Positions 7,943-16,150 of a DNA stretch of 41,751 nucleotides are shown piece by piece; within the stretch, counting starts at the first letter, position 1; every line of letters starts with the position of its first letter. The notes beneath the pieces were generated by a model that was given only the letters and a program-made list of their open reading frames with translations, had not been told where the DNA came from and made no database searches. Source of the DNA: DASTYK01 sp964384585. GTDB taxonomy: Bacteria > Gemmatimonadota > Gemmatimonadetes > Longimicrobiales > RSA9. The stretch lies in NCBI GenBank assembly GCA_964384585.1, contig CAYLME010000010.1, forward strand, positions 1-41,751. Direction: 5' to 3'. The translations under genes and the position numbers were made by a program.

Positions 7943-8928
7943 GCTTCGGCATGGCGAACCCGTGGGCGCTGCTGCTGCTGCCCCTGCTCGCGCTCATCGC
8001 CTGGCTGATGCGCGGGCGGCAGCGCGCGCTCACGTACTCGCGCGCCGGTACCCTCGCGGCCGTCGCGGGCGGCGGTACCCGGCTGCTTGCGCGGCTGCCC
8101 GGCTGGCTTCGCGTCGCTGCACTTACACTGCTGATCATTGCGCTCGCCGGCCCGCGCACGGGCGCAGCCGTCGTCGATGTGAATGCCGAAGGCATTGCGA
8201 TCGTCGTGGCGCTCGACATCTCGAGCTCGATGCTGGCGGAAGACTTTGCGCCCGACAACCGACTTGCGGTAGCGAAGCGCCAGGTGCGCGACTTCATCCG
8301 CGGCCGCACCTATGACCGCATCGGCCTGGTCGCGTTCGCGGGTGAGGCGCTCACACAGGTGCCGATCACGATCGACTACGAGGTGATCTTCCAGTCGCTC
8401 GATCAGCTGCGCGCCGGTGCCGGGCTGCTGGAGGATGGCACCGCGATCGGCACGGCCATCGCCACCGCCGCGAACCGGCTGCGGCGTGCGCCGGGCGAAT
8501 CGCGCGTCATGATCGTGATGACGGACGGCGAGAACAACCGCGGTGAGATCGATCCACGCACCGCCGCACAGGCCGCGTCGGCGCTCGGCATCCGCATCTA
8601 TACAATTGGTGTCGGCAGCGAGGGCGTCGCGCCGATCCCCGTGGCTACCGGACCGTTCGGCGTGCAGTACGCGACCGTGCCGGTCAGCATCGACGACGAG
8701 TTGCTCACCGAGATCGCCGAGATGAGCGGCGGTCGCTATTTCCGCGCGACGAACCCGGAAGCGCTCGACGAGGTGTATCAGCAGATCGATGAGCTCGAAC
8801 GGACCGAAGTCGAGGTGAGCCGCTACGTGAGCTATACGCCGCATTACCTGCCGTTCCTGCTCCTTGCCGGCTTGCTGCTGATGGGCGAGTGGGGGTTGCG
8901 CGCGAGCCGGTTCGGGAGGTTGCCGTGA
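7939..8928 (+). CDS. batA: BatA-like membrane VWA-domain protein
   Basis: 329 residues with N-terminal membrane helices (about 10-24 and 57-70), a VWA domain facing the periplasm or cytoplasm, and a C-terminal membrane helix near 302-318. The metal-ion-dependent adhesion site is complete: Asp93-x-Ser95-x-Ser97 in VALDISSSML, Thr168 in EDGTAIGTAI and Asp196 in IVMTDGEN. I started it at ATG 7939, which overlaps the upstream stop as ATGA; a frame opening at 7882 would sit inside the previous gene. BatA proteins work with MoxR ATPases in envelope or stress functions, described genetically in Bacteroides (aerotolerance) and Leptospira; the mechanism is not known. Confidence 0.88.
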   Translation: MSFGMANPWALLLLPLLALIAWLMRGRQRALTYSRAGTLAAVAGGGTRLLARLPGWLRVAALTLLIIALAGPRTGAAVVDVNAEGIAIVVALDISSSMLAEDFAPDNRLAVAKRQVRDFIRGRTYDRIGLVAFAGEALTQVPITIDYEVIFQSLDQLRAGAGLLEDGTAIGTAIATAANRLRRAPGESRVMIVMTDGENNRGEIDPRTAAQAASALGIRIYTIGVGSEGVAPIPVATGPFGVQYATVPVSIDDELLTEIAEMSGGRYFRATNPEALDEVYQQIDELERTEVEVSRYVSYTPHYLPFLLLAGLLLMGEWGLRASRFGRLP

Positions 8929-10736
8929 GTTTCGATCGGCCCGACCTGCTCTGGCTCGCCGTGCTGCTGCCGGTACTGGCAGCCGTCTTCGTGCTGCTGT
9001 ACGCGCGACGCCGGCGCCGTGTAGCGAATGCGCTGGGCGACTCGGCATTGCTCGAGCGCCTCGGCGGGCGCGGCCTGGCAGCATTTCCGTGGCTCCGCCT
9101 GCTGCTGATCGTGCCCGCTGCGGCGTCGCTCGGATTCGCCGCACTCGGTCCGCGCTGGGGAACGCGCACGGAGCCGACCGAGGCGCGCTCGGCGAACGTC
9201 GTGCTCACGATGGACATCTCCAAGTCGATGCTCGCGCCGGACATCTCGCCGGACAGGCTGGAGCGCGCACGCCTGCTCGCCCGGCGCATCGTGCGCGAGA
9301 TGCGCACCGACCGGATCGGGCTCGTCGTGTTCGCCGGTCGAGCATACGTGCTCTCACCGCTCACGACTGATCACGGTGCGCTCGACCTCTACCTGGACGC
9401 GCTCGATCCGCAGATCGTCAGCCAGGGCGGCTCCTCGCTCGCGGCCGCCCTCACGCAGGCGGCCGACCTGGCACGCGGCCGTGTCGAGACCGGCGGCGAT
9501 CGCGCTGTGGTGCTCGTAAGCGATGGCGAAGCGCTCGAGGAAGCCGACGCCGTGCGGAACGCGGCGGAGCGTGCGGCGCGCGCGGGTGTGCGCGTGTTCA
9601 CGGTCGGCGTCGGGACCGACGCCGGCTCACCGATTCCCGATTACGACGCGGCCGGTCGGAGCCAGGGCTACAAGCGCGACGAGAACGGCGAGATCGTGAT
9701 CTCCCGGCTCGATACGGGGCTGCTGCGCGACGTAGCACGCGCGACCAACGGCGCATACTTCGATCTCTCGGATGCCGGTGCTGCAGGCGCGCTCATTCGG
9801 GATCTGCGCCAGCTTCAGCAATCGACGTCGGCGAGCGCGCAGCGCGCGACGCAGCGCGAGCAGTACGCGTGGTTCGTCGCGCTCGCGCTGCTGCTGCTTG
9901 CGCTCGATGCCTGGCTGATCCGCCGCAGTGCACGGCCTGCGTACGCAGCGGCAGCGCTGGACACGCTGCGTGCGGAGCCGGTACCGACACGCGGTACGCG
10001 GCGTCGCCTGCGCGGTGCACGTGCGGCGACCGTGCTGCTGTTGCTGCTCGCAACGAGCGGGTTCGGCATCGGCGACATGGAGCGTGGCAACCGCATGTAC
10101 CGCGAGGGCCGCTACGAGGAAGCGGTCGCTGCCTACCAGGCGGCGCTCGCGGACGGCGAGTCCACTCCGGAGTTGCACTACAATCTGGGCACCGCGTTCC
10201 TGGCACTCGGTCGCTATGCGGAGGCGGAGCGGCATCTTCAGCTCGCGCTCCGCGACGTTGATCCCACGCTGCGCGAGTACGCGTATTACAACCTGGGCAA
10301 CCGGTTCCTCGAGGCTGCACGCGCGAACAGCGATCCACAGGCGCAGCTCGCGCAGTACGAGGCGGCCATTGACGCCTACAAGCACGCGTTGCGACTCGCA
10401 CCGGATGACGCTGAGGCGAAATGGAACCTCGAGATGGCGCAGCGCGAGCGTGACGAGCAGGAGCAGCAGCCACAGCCGCAGGACCAGGATCAGCAGGAGC
10501 AGGACAACCAGAACCGCGAGGACGAGGCGCAGGCGCAGGAGCAGGAGGGCCAGGCCGAGCCGTCACAGGGACAGGCCGGCCAGGGACAGCAGTCCGGCTC
10601 ACGCTTCGAGCAGCAGCCGATGTCACGCGAGCAGGCTGAACAGATCCTGTCGGCGGTCGAGCAGGACGAGCGTGACCTGACCCGCGACAAGCTGCGCAAG
10701 GGCCAGCGTCGCACGCCCGTCGCACGCGACTGGTAA
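8925..10736 (+). CDS. batB: BatB-BatC fusion: VWA domain plus TPR domain
   Basis: 603 residues. Residues 1-335 are BatB-like: two N-terminal membrane helices (about 8-26 and 57-74), a VWA domain with MIDAS Asp97-x-Ser99-x-Ser101 (VVLTMDISKSML), VVLVSDGEALEEADA near 195-209, and a membrane helix at 315-331. A second hydrophobic segment at 367-380 precedes a TPR region (about 384-505), with repeats such as GNRMYREGRYEEAVAAYQAA and HYNLGTAFLALGRYAEAERH. This is what the separate BatC protein carries in other bacteria. A Gln/Glu-rich linker (510-560) and a short helical end follow. The start is GTG 8925, overlapping the batA stop. In many operons BatB and BatC are separate genes. Confidence 0.85.
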   Translation: MSFDRPDLLWLAVLLPVLAAVFVLLYARRRRRVANALGDSALLERLGGRGLAAFPWLRLLLIVPAAASLGFAALGPRWGTRTEPTEARSANVVLTMDISKSMLAPDISPDRLERARLLARRIVREMRTDRIGLVVFAGRAYVLSPLTTDHGALDLYLDALDPQIVSQGGSSLAAALTQAADLARGRVETGGDRAVVLVSDGEALEEADAVRNAAERAARAGVRVFTVGVGTDAGSPIPDYDAAGRSQGYKRDENGEIVISRLDTGLLRDVARATNGAYFDLSDAGAAGALIRDLRQLQQSTSASAQRATQREQYAWFVALALLLLALDAWLIRRSARPAYAAAALDTLRAEPVPTRGTRRRLRGARAATVLLLLLATSGFGIGDMERGNRMYREGRYEEAVAAYQAALADGESTPELHYNLGTAFLALGRYAEAERHLQLALRDVDPTLREYAYYNLGNRFLEAARANSDPQAQLAQYEAAIDAYKHALRLAPDDAEAKWNLEMAQRERDEQEQQPQPQDQDQQEQDNQNREDEAQAQEQEGQAEPSQGQAGQGQQSGSRFEQQPMSREQAEQILSAVEQDERDLTRDKLRKGQRRTPVARDW

Positions 10737-13135
10737 TGTTCACTGCTGCGCTGCTCGTACTGGGTGCACTGTTTCCGCAGGACCAGGCGCAGGTGCACGC
10801 GACGCTGTCGGACGACCGGATTGCGGTCGGCGCAACCACGATGCTGCAGGTCAGTGTCGAAGTGGCCGGCGGCCAGCCCGAGTCGATCCAGCTGCCTTCG
10901 TTTCCCGCCGCACTGGATGTACTCAGCTCCCGCGAGTACCAGCAGACGCAGCTGTCGCTTCCCGGCGGGCGCACCACGATCGTGCGTCGCGACATCGTGC
11001 TGCGCGCACGTGCGGAAGGCCTGTTCGTGATCGACCCGATCACGATCCGGCTGCCCGGTGGCGCGGTGCAGCACACCCGTCCGCTCACGCTGCGCGTGGT
11101 CGCGGCCGCGCCGGGAACACCGATGCCGCCCGGCGTACGCCGCCCGTTCGGCGGGTCCCCCGCGGACGCAGGCACACTCCAGGTCACGGCGGTGCCCGAT
11201 ACGGCGTGGATCGGCGAGCCCGTGCTGCTGCGCATGACCGCGCGCATCCCCGAGGAGCAGCGCACACGGCGCGGTCGCTCACCCGTGTTCGAGCCGCCGA
11301 CCGCGGTTGGATTCTGGGTTCAGGAAATCGAGGACCGCGGCACCGTCGGCGTGCGCGTCGCCGAGGGTCGCTACTACGACATCCACGAATACCGGCGCTT
11401 CTACGTCCCGCTCACGTCCGGCGAGCGTGTGCTGCCGCCCGGACGCGCGGTCTACGAGGTGGACCGCGGCTGGATGTTCGCACCGCAGAGCTACGAGCTG
11501 GTCGGCGACTCGGTGCGGGTGTACGTGCGCCCGCTGCCGGAGCGTGACCGGCCCGCATCGTTCACGGGCGCAGTCGGCAGCTTCGAGGTGAACGCACATG
11601 TCGATCGCACACAACTCGTGCATGGCGACGCAGCGACGCTGACCGTCGAGATCGCGGGCACTGGAAACATCAGGTCACTGCCGGCACCCCGCCTCGCGCC
11701 GATGGACGGCATCGGAGTGTTCGATCCCTCCGAGGATGCGACGTTCGTCGCGCGCTCGAGCGGAATCACCGGCAGCAAGACCTTCCGCTGGATTCTGACG
11801 CCGGAGGCGCCGGGCAGCTATGCGCTGCCCGACGTCGCCTACGCCTGGTTCGACCCCGAAACCGAACGCTACGACAGCGTGCGCATCGGGCTGCCATCCC
11901 TCGAAGTCAGCGGTGTAGTGGCGCAGGCTGCCGCACCACGTGACACGGCTCTCGCGCCGATTCGCCCGTACCCGGCCGGTGCGCCGTCCTTCGCGTGGGC
12001 GCGAGGCACGCCGTTCGCGCTCGCACAGGCGCTGCCACTGCTTTTGATCGCGGCCGTGTCGATCTGGCGACGACAGGCGCCGCGGATTGCAGCGCGACGC
12101 AGGCGTCGTCGTCGCATGCGCGCGGACTTCTCCGGTGTGCGCGCGCGGGCGAAGGCCGATCCGCGTGGCGCCCTCGCCGATCTGCAGCGTGCTCTCGACG
12201 GCGCGCTCGCGGCGCTCGTCGCGCAGGAAGACGCCGTCGGCGAGGAGGCCGCGTTGCGCGCGCGCGGTGCAGGGAAGAACGTGCTGGCCAGCCTGCGCTC
12301 ACTGCGCGCTGCCATTCACACGATGCGCTTCCGCCGCGAGCCGGTCGGGCCTGCCGATGTCGATGCACTCGTGCGGCGGGCAGAGGTGCTGCTCGGCCGC
12401 CTCACGAGAGCAACGCGCTCACGCCGGGCGGCCGCGGTCGCCGTGTTGCTGCCGATGCTCCTGTCTTTCGGCGGCAATGACGGCAGCGCAGTGCAGCAGT
12501 CCGAATTCGCGGACGCAGTCGCCGCGTACGAGCGTGCGGAGTACGACGTCGCGGGCACCGGCTTCCGCACACACCTCGCGAGCCGTCCGCAGGACGCGGC
12601 CGCATGGTACGATCTCGGCAACGCGGAATACCGGCGCGGCGCCCGCGGCGCGGCAGTCCATGCATGGGCGCGCGCCCTCCAGCTCGAGCCGCGCGCCACC
12701 GATGCGCGGCACAACCTGCGCGTCGCAGGCGCGAGCCAGGCCATCGACCCCGCGATCGGGCCGTTACCACTCACGGTGAACGAGCTCATCGGATGGGCCG
12801 GCATACTGTGGCTCACGGGCGGGACGCTGCTCGCGCTGCGACTCCTGTTGCGTGAACGTGCGGCACGCGTGAGCGGCGTCGTCGCGGTTGCAGTGCTCGG
12901 CCTCAGCGCGATCGCGCTCATCGCGCTTGCCGCACGGAGCATCGCGCCCGAGCATGCCGTCGTCGTACGCGCTGCGGCGCTGCGGGCCGGTCCCGGACTG
13001 CACGCGGAGTCGAGGGCAGAACTCGGTGAGAGCCTGCTCGTCCGCGTCATCGACAGGCGTGACGCCTGGCTGCATGTGCGCCACGGCGCCGACGAGGGCT
13101 GGATCGAGGGGCGCGACGTCGGCCTGCTCGAGTAG
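10736..13135 (+). CDS. batD: BatD-BatE-like fusion: Oxygen-tolerance domain, TPR and SH3-like domain
   Basis: 799 residues. Residues 1-20 look like a signal sequence. Residues 20-395 are the beta-rich BatD domain, including TLTVEIAGTGNIRSLPAPRL (301-320) and TFRWILTPEAPGSYALPDVA. A membrane helix at 425-444 is followed by an Arg-rich patch and a helical segment (465-555). A hydrophobic stretch at 565-578 precedes a TPR-type region (586-665, AAAWYDLGNAEYRRGARGAA). Two more membrane helices (684-703, 713-732) lead to a C-terminal SH3-like segment (738-799, RAAALRAGPGLHAESRAELG and DEGWIEGRDVG). TPR plus SH3 is the layout of BatE, so this appears to be BatD fused to BatE. Its ATG overlaps the previous stop (TAATG). 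It ends the operon, 66 nt before upp. Confidence 0.82.
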   Translation: MFTAALLVLGALFPQDQAQVHATLSDDRIAVGATTMLQVSVEVAGGQPESIQLPSFPAALDVLSSREYQQTQLSLPGGRTTIVRRDIVLRARAEGLFVIDPITIRLPGGAVQHTRPLTLRVVAAAPGTPMPPGVRRPFGGSPADAGTLQVTAVPDTAWIGEPVLLRMTARIPEEQRTRRGRSPVFEPPTAVGFWVQEIEDRGTVGVRVAEGRYYDIHEYRRFYVPLTSGERVLPPGRAVYEVDRGWMFAPQSYELVGDSVRVYVRPLPERDRPASFTGAVGSFEVNAHVDRTQLVHGDAATLTVEIAGTGNIRSLPAPRLAPMDGIGVFDPSEDATFVARSSGITGSKTFRWILTPEAPGSYALPDVAYAWFDPETERYDSVRIGLPSLEVSGVVAQAAAPRDTALAPIRPYPAGAPSFAWARGTPFALAQALPLLLIAAVSIWRRQAPRIAARRRRRRRMRADFSGVRARAKADPRGALADLQRALDGALAALVAQEDAVGEEAALRARGAGKNVLASLRSLRAAIHTMRFRREPVGPADVDALVRRAEVLLGRLTRATRSRRAAAVAVLLPMLLSFGGNDGSAVQQSEFADAVAAYERAEYDVAGTGFRTHLASRPQDAAAWYDLGNAEYRRGARGAAVHAWARALQLEPRATDARHNLRVAGASQAIDPAIGPLPLTVNELIGWAGILWLTGGTLLALRLLLRERAARVSGVVAVAVLGLSAIALIALAARSIAPEHAVVVRAAALRAGPGLHAESRAELGESLLVRVIDRRDAWLHVRHGADEGWIEGRDVGLLE

Positions 13136-13147
13136 CACGCCACCAGC

Positions 13148-13175
13148 TTGACCGCCCGCCCGGGCCGGCTACTTT
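13148..13175 (+). promoter_or_regulatory. Promoter of upp
   Basis: TTGACC (13148-13153), 16-nt spacer, TACTTT (13170-13175). Predicted start of transcription is near 13182, giving a leader of only about 20 nt before the upp ATG. It matches the promoter form seen before rpsT, groES and infC. Confidence 0.65.
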
Positions 13176-13201
13176 CCCGCGACCCATTCCCGGACGCCTG
13201 C

Positions 13202-13840
13202 ATGCACGAGTTTCCGAACCTCACGGTTCTCGACCACCCGCTGATCCAGCACAAGCTGGCCGTACTGCGCGACAGGAGTACGTCCAAGGCCCAGTTCCGC
13301 GCGCTCGTCGACGAGATCGCGATGCTGATGGGCTACGAGGTGACGAAAGACCTGCCGCTGGAAGAAGTGGAGATCGAGACGCCGCTCGAGCGCACGAGGG
13401 CGCGAATGCTCAGCGGCAAGAAGCTCACACTCGTCCCGATCCTGCGCGCAGGTCTCGGCATGGTCGAGGGGTTGCTCCGGCTGATGCCCTCGGCGCGCGT
13501 CGGTCACATCGGATTGTACCGGGAACACGATACGCTGCAGCCCGTCGATTACTATTTCAAGATCCCGCCGGACGCCGGGACGCGCGACATCATCGTGCTC
13601 GATCCGATGCTGGCCACGGGCGGCTCCGCTGCGGCCGCGGTGGACTCGCTCAAGCGCAACGGTGCTGTGAACGTGCGCCTCGTCTGCCTGGTCGCGGCGC
13701 CGGAGGGCGTGCGCCACATGCTGGAGCGACATCCCGACGTGCAGGTGTTCACGGCCGCGCTCGACCGCCAGCTCAATGAGCAGGGCTACATCCTGCCAGG
13801 GCTCGGCGATGCGGGTGACCGCCTGTTCGGAACTCGCTGA
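13202..13840 (+). CDS. upp: Uracil phosphoribosyltransferase
   Basis: Cytoplasmic pyrimidine-salvage enzyme that makes UMP and pyrophosphate from uracil and PRPP. The 212-residue length is normal. Type-specific features are HPLIQHKLAVLRD at the N-terminus, LVPILRAGLGMVEGLL (77-92), the PRPP-binding loop VLDPMLATGGSA (132-143), and LNEQGYILPGLGDAGDRLFG at the C-terminus, which contacts uracil. ATG 13202 is chosen because homology starts at HEFPNL; an in-frame TTG at 13148 coincides with the -35 element. There is no evident Shine-Dalgarno sequence. It has its own promoter and stands alone between the Bat cluster and a tRNA gene. Confidence 0.95.
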   Translation: MHEFPNLTVLDHPLIQHKLAVLRDRSTSKAQFRALVDEIAMLMGYEVTKDLPLEEVEIETPLERTRARMLSGKKLTLVPILRAGLGMVEGLLRLMPSARVGHIGLYREHDTLQPVDYYFKIPPDAGTRDIIVLDPMLATGGSAAAAVDSLKRNGAVNVRLVCLVAAPEGVRHMLERHPDVQVFTAALDRQLNEQGYILPGLGDAGDRLFGTR

Positions 13841-13920
13841 CTTTCCTAGATTTCAACAGTCGTACTGCCGTACCGGCCGGCGCGCATGCGTAGCAGCGCG
13901 CCCCTGCACGACGGATACGA

Positions 13921-13993
13921 GGGCCCGTAGCTCAACGGTCAGAGCACACCGCTCATAACGGTAGGGTTCGGGGTTCGAATCCCCGCGGGCCCA
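13921..13993 (+). tRNA. tRNA with CAT anticodon (Met elongator or Ile2)
   Basis: A full cloverleaf can be folded: acceptor GGGCCCG/CGGGCCC (13921-13927 with 13986-13992), D stem GCTC/GAGC, anticodon stem 13947-13951 with 13959-13963 (outermost C-A mismatch), anticodon CAT at 13954-13956, five-base variable region, T stem CGGGG/CCCCG with loop TTCGAAT, discriminator A13993. CCA is not encoded. The D loop and stem are not those of an initiator. C4-G69 and C5-G68 pairs recall the TilS-modified Ile2 tRNA, while the GAGCACA flank recalls elongator Met, so I cannot decide which. Confidence 0.9.
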
Positions 13994-14019
13994 TTCCCCC
14001 CGCACCGGAAGCCGCTCAG

Positions 14020-14421
14020 GTGGAGACGCCACAATTAACGGTTCTGCTTGCCGAGGACGAGTACGCGGTTCGTGCGCTCTGCTCGCGCGTACTGCGCTCG
14101 GCCGGCTATCGGGTGCTCGAGGCGGCAGACGGGGCCGAGGCGGTCGAGCTCGCCCGGATACAGGAGGGCCGGATCGATCTCTTTATCACGGATGTCGTGA
14201 TGCCCGGCATGAGCGGTCGCGAGGCCGCCGATGCGATCCGCTCGCTCCGGCCGGAGACACAGGTCCTGTTCATTTCCGGGTACACCGACGACGACATCCT
14301 GCGCCACGGCGTGCTGCGCGGGCTCGTGTCATTCCTGCCCAAGCCATTCAGTCCCGGCGCGCTGCTGGAGCGTGTCCGCGGCCTGCTGCAGGTACCGCCG
14401 CCAGACGACCTGCAGCATTGA
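14020..14421 (+). CDS. Stand-alone response regulator receiver domain protein
   Basis: 133 residues consisting of one CheY-like receiver domain and a short tail, with no output domain. All phosphorylation residues are present: Glu12/Asp13 in the acid pocket (LLAEDE), phospho-acceptor Asp58 (ITDVVMPGMSG), Ser86 (LFISGYTDD) and Lys108 (FLPKPF). The FISGYTDD form is common in receiver domains joined to hybrid sensor kinases, so it may take part in a phosphorelay; no kinase is nearby. The start is GTG 14020, without a clear Shine-Dalgarno sequence, only 26 nt after the tRNA. The tRNA and this gene could therefore share a transcript. Its stop codon overlaps the secD promoter. Confidence 0.85.
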   Translation: METPQLTVLLAEDEYAVRALCSRVLRSAGYRVLEAADGAEAVELARIQEGRIDLFITDVVMPGMSGREAADAIRSLRPETQVLFISGYTDDDILRHGVLRGLVSFLPKPFSPGALLERVRGLLQVPPPDDLQH

Positions 14422-14446
14422 CAGGGCTGGACTCCGCCGCCAGCTT
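14418..14446 (+). promoter_or_regulatory. Probable promoter of secD-secF
   Basis: TTGACA (14418-14423), 17-nt spacer, CAGCTT (14441-14446). The -35 element is perfect and overlaps the stop codon of the receiver gene; the -10 matches the local TAGCTT form except for its first base. The predicted start near 14453 leaves a ~60-nt leader before secD. Confidence 0.55.
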
Positions 14447-14484
14447 TCCGGCTTGTTTTCGGGGCGGCGATCGCCCCGGAAAGC
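14443..14484 (+). other. Hairpin in the secD leader
   Basis: Nested palindrome. The outer arms GCTTTCCGG (14443-14451) and CCGGAAAGC (14476-14484) are perfect complements, and the inner arms GGGGCG (14461-14466) and CGCCCC (14472-14477) overlap the outer 3' arm by two bases. A third register pairs 14456-14466 with 14472-14482. No T tract follows, so it is not a typical terminator. It could be the end signal of the receiver gene or a control element for secD. Confidence 0.4.
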
Positions 14485-14512
14485 GTTCTCCTGACTCCCG
14501 AAGAGACGTCTG

Positions 14513-16138
14513 ATGTTCGGCACGCTGAAAGGCCGGATGCTCGTCATCCTCGCTGTGGCGGCGATGGCTGCCATTGCGCTGTGGCAGAACGGCATCAAGC
14601 TCGGCCTCGATCTCCAGGGCGGCATGCACCTCGCCCTCGAGGTACAGGATCCGAATGGCACGCTGACCGCTGAACAGCGCGCCGATTTCACGGATCAGAA
14701 CCTCGAAATCCTGCGCAACCGCATCGACCAGTTCGGTGTCACCGAGCCGAACATCCAGAAGATCGGCCAGGACCGGATCATCGTCGAGCTTCCGGGCATC
14801 ACCGACGAGGAGCGCGCCAAGGACGTTATCCGTCAGCAGGCCTTCCTCGAGTGGAAACTCGTGCTGGGTACCGACGTTCTGCTGAACGCGCTGCAACGCA
14901 TGGATCGCGCGGTCGTGCAGGCGCTGGGCGAGGAGGGGCTGCGCGCACTCGGCGCGGCCGAGACGGCGGACACCTCGGCGAGTGTCGGCGCGCAGCGGGA
15001 CGTGCGCGATCTGCTCTTCGGACAGGTCGATACCGCGGCCGATACGCTGGCCGGCGACGTGGCGGATGCCGGCGCACCTACGCAGACGCCCCTCAGCAGC
15101 CTGATCCTCCAGGGTGGCGGCGGCGACGGCGAGTTCGCAATCGCCGAGGCGGATGTCGCACGCGTGAAGGAGCTGCTTGCGCTTCCCGGCGTGATGAACG
15201 CACTGCCGCGGACCGCGGAGCTGCGCTGGGGCGCGGACCCCTACGCCGTCCAGGGCCAGACGCTGTACCGCGCGCTGTACGTCCTCCAGGCGCGCCCGTT
15301 CCTCACGGGTGAGCGGCTGGAAGAGGCAATCGCCGGCCGCGACCCAATGTATAATCAGACCATCGTGCAGTTCCAGCTCGATCGCCGCGGCGGCCGCATC
15401 TTCGAGCAGGTCACGTCTGAGAACATCAACCGGCGCATCGCGATCGTGCTGGACACCCTGGTGCACAGTGCGCCGGTCGTGAACAGCCGGATCGGCGCAA
15501 GCGGCCAGATCACGCTCGGCCAGTCACCGATGACGGAGGCGCAGGACCTCGCGCTGGTCCTGCGAGCAGGCGCGTTCGCTGCTCCGCTCGAGATCATCGA
15601 GCAGCGCCAGGTCGGCCCCTCGCTCGGTCGCGACGCGATCGACCAGGGCATCGTGGCGGGCATTCTCGGTATCTCGCTGGTCGTGCTCATCATGATCGGC
15701 TACTACCGCATGGCCGGTATCCTCGCGGTGCTCGCACTCTCGGTCTACGTCCTGCTCGTGCTTGGCGGTCTCGCCGGCATGAGCGCGACCCTGACGGCGC
15801 CGGGTATCGCCGGCCTCATCCTCTCGATCGGCATGGCCGTGGACGCCAACGTGCTGATCTTCGAACGAGTACGCGAAGAACTCGCAGCGGGCCGCACCAA
15901 CCGCGTGGCAGTGGACGAGGGTTTCAAGAATGCGATGTCGGCGATCGTCGACTCGAACCTGACGACGCTGATCACCGCGCTCATCCTGTTCCAGGTCGGG
16001 ACCGGACCGGTTCGCGGGTTCGCCGTGACGCTGTCGATCGGTATCATCGCGTCGTTCTTCTCGGCGGTGTTCATCACGCGCACGTTTTTCCTGATCTACC
16101 TGGATCGCAAGCGCGCGAGCGACGCGGTCAGCATCTAG
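14513..16138 (+). CDS. secD: Protein translocase subunit SecD
   Basis: Membrane protein that, with SecF, uses the proton motive force to help protein export through SecYEG. 541 residues. One N-terminal membrane helix is followed by the periplasmic P1 domain, starting at LGLDLQGGMHLALEVQDPNG. The C-terminal half contains the head segment (RPFLTGERLEEA, GRIFEQVTSENINRRIAIVL) and five membrane helices from about residue 380. The RND-type signatures are VAGILGISLVVLIMIGYYR and IGMAVDANVLIFERVREEL. A segment of ~60 residues around 145-205, rich in Ala, Asp and Thr, looks like a lineage-specific insertion in the periplasmic domain. secF follows after 12 nt. Confidence 0.96.
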   Translation: MFGTLKGRMLVILAVAAMAAIALWQNGIKLGLDLQGGMHLALEVQDPNGTLTAEQRADFTDQNLEILRNRIDQFGVTEPNIQKIGQDRIIVELPGITDEERAKDVIRQQAFLEWKLVLGTDVLLNALQRMDRAVVQALGEEGLRALGAAETADTSASVGAQRDVRDLLFGQVDTAADTLAGDVADAGAPTQTPLSSLILQGGGGDGEFAIAEADVARVKELLALPGVMNALPRTAELRWGADPYAVQGQTLYRALYVLQARPFLTGERLEEAIAGRDPMYNQTIVQFQLDRRGGRIFEQVTSENINRRIAIVLDTLVHSAPVVNSRIGASGQITLGQSPMTEAQDLALVLRAGAFAAPLEIIEQRQVGPSLGRDAIDQGIVAGILGISLVVLIMIGYYRMAGILAVLALSVYVLLVLGGLAGMSATLTAPGIAGLILSIGMAVDANVLIFERVREELAAGRTNRVAVDEGFKNAMSAIVDSNLTTLITALILFQVGTGPVRGFAVTLSIGIIASFFSAVFITRTFFLIYLDRKRASDAVSI

Positions 16139-16150
16139 CAGGCGACGAAA

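Noticed and set aside
13847..13852. TAGATT as -10 of a tRNA promoter
   Set aside because: The -10 fits, but no acceptable -35 is seen 16-18 nt upstream within the end of upp.
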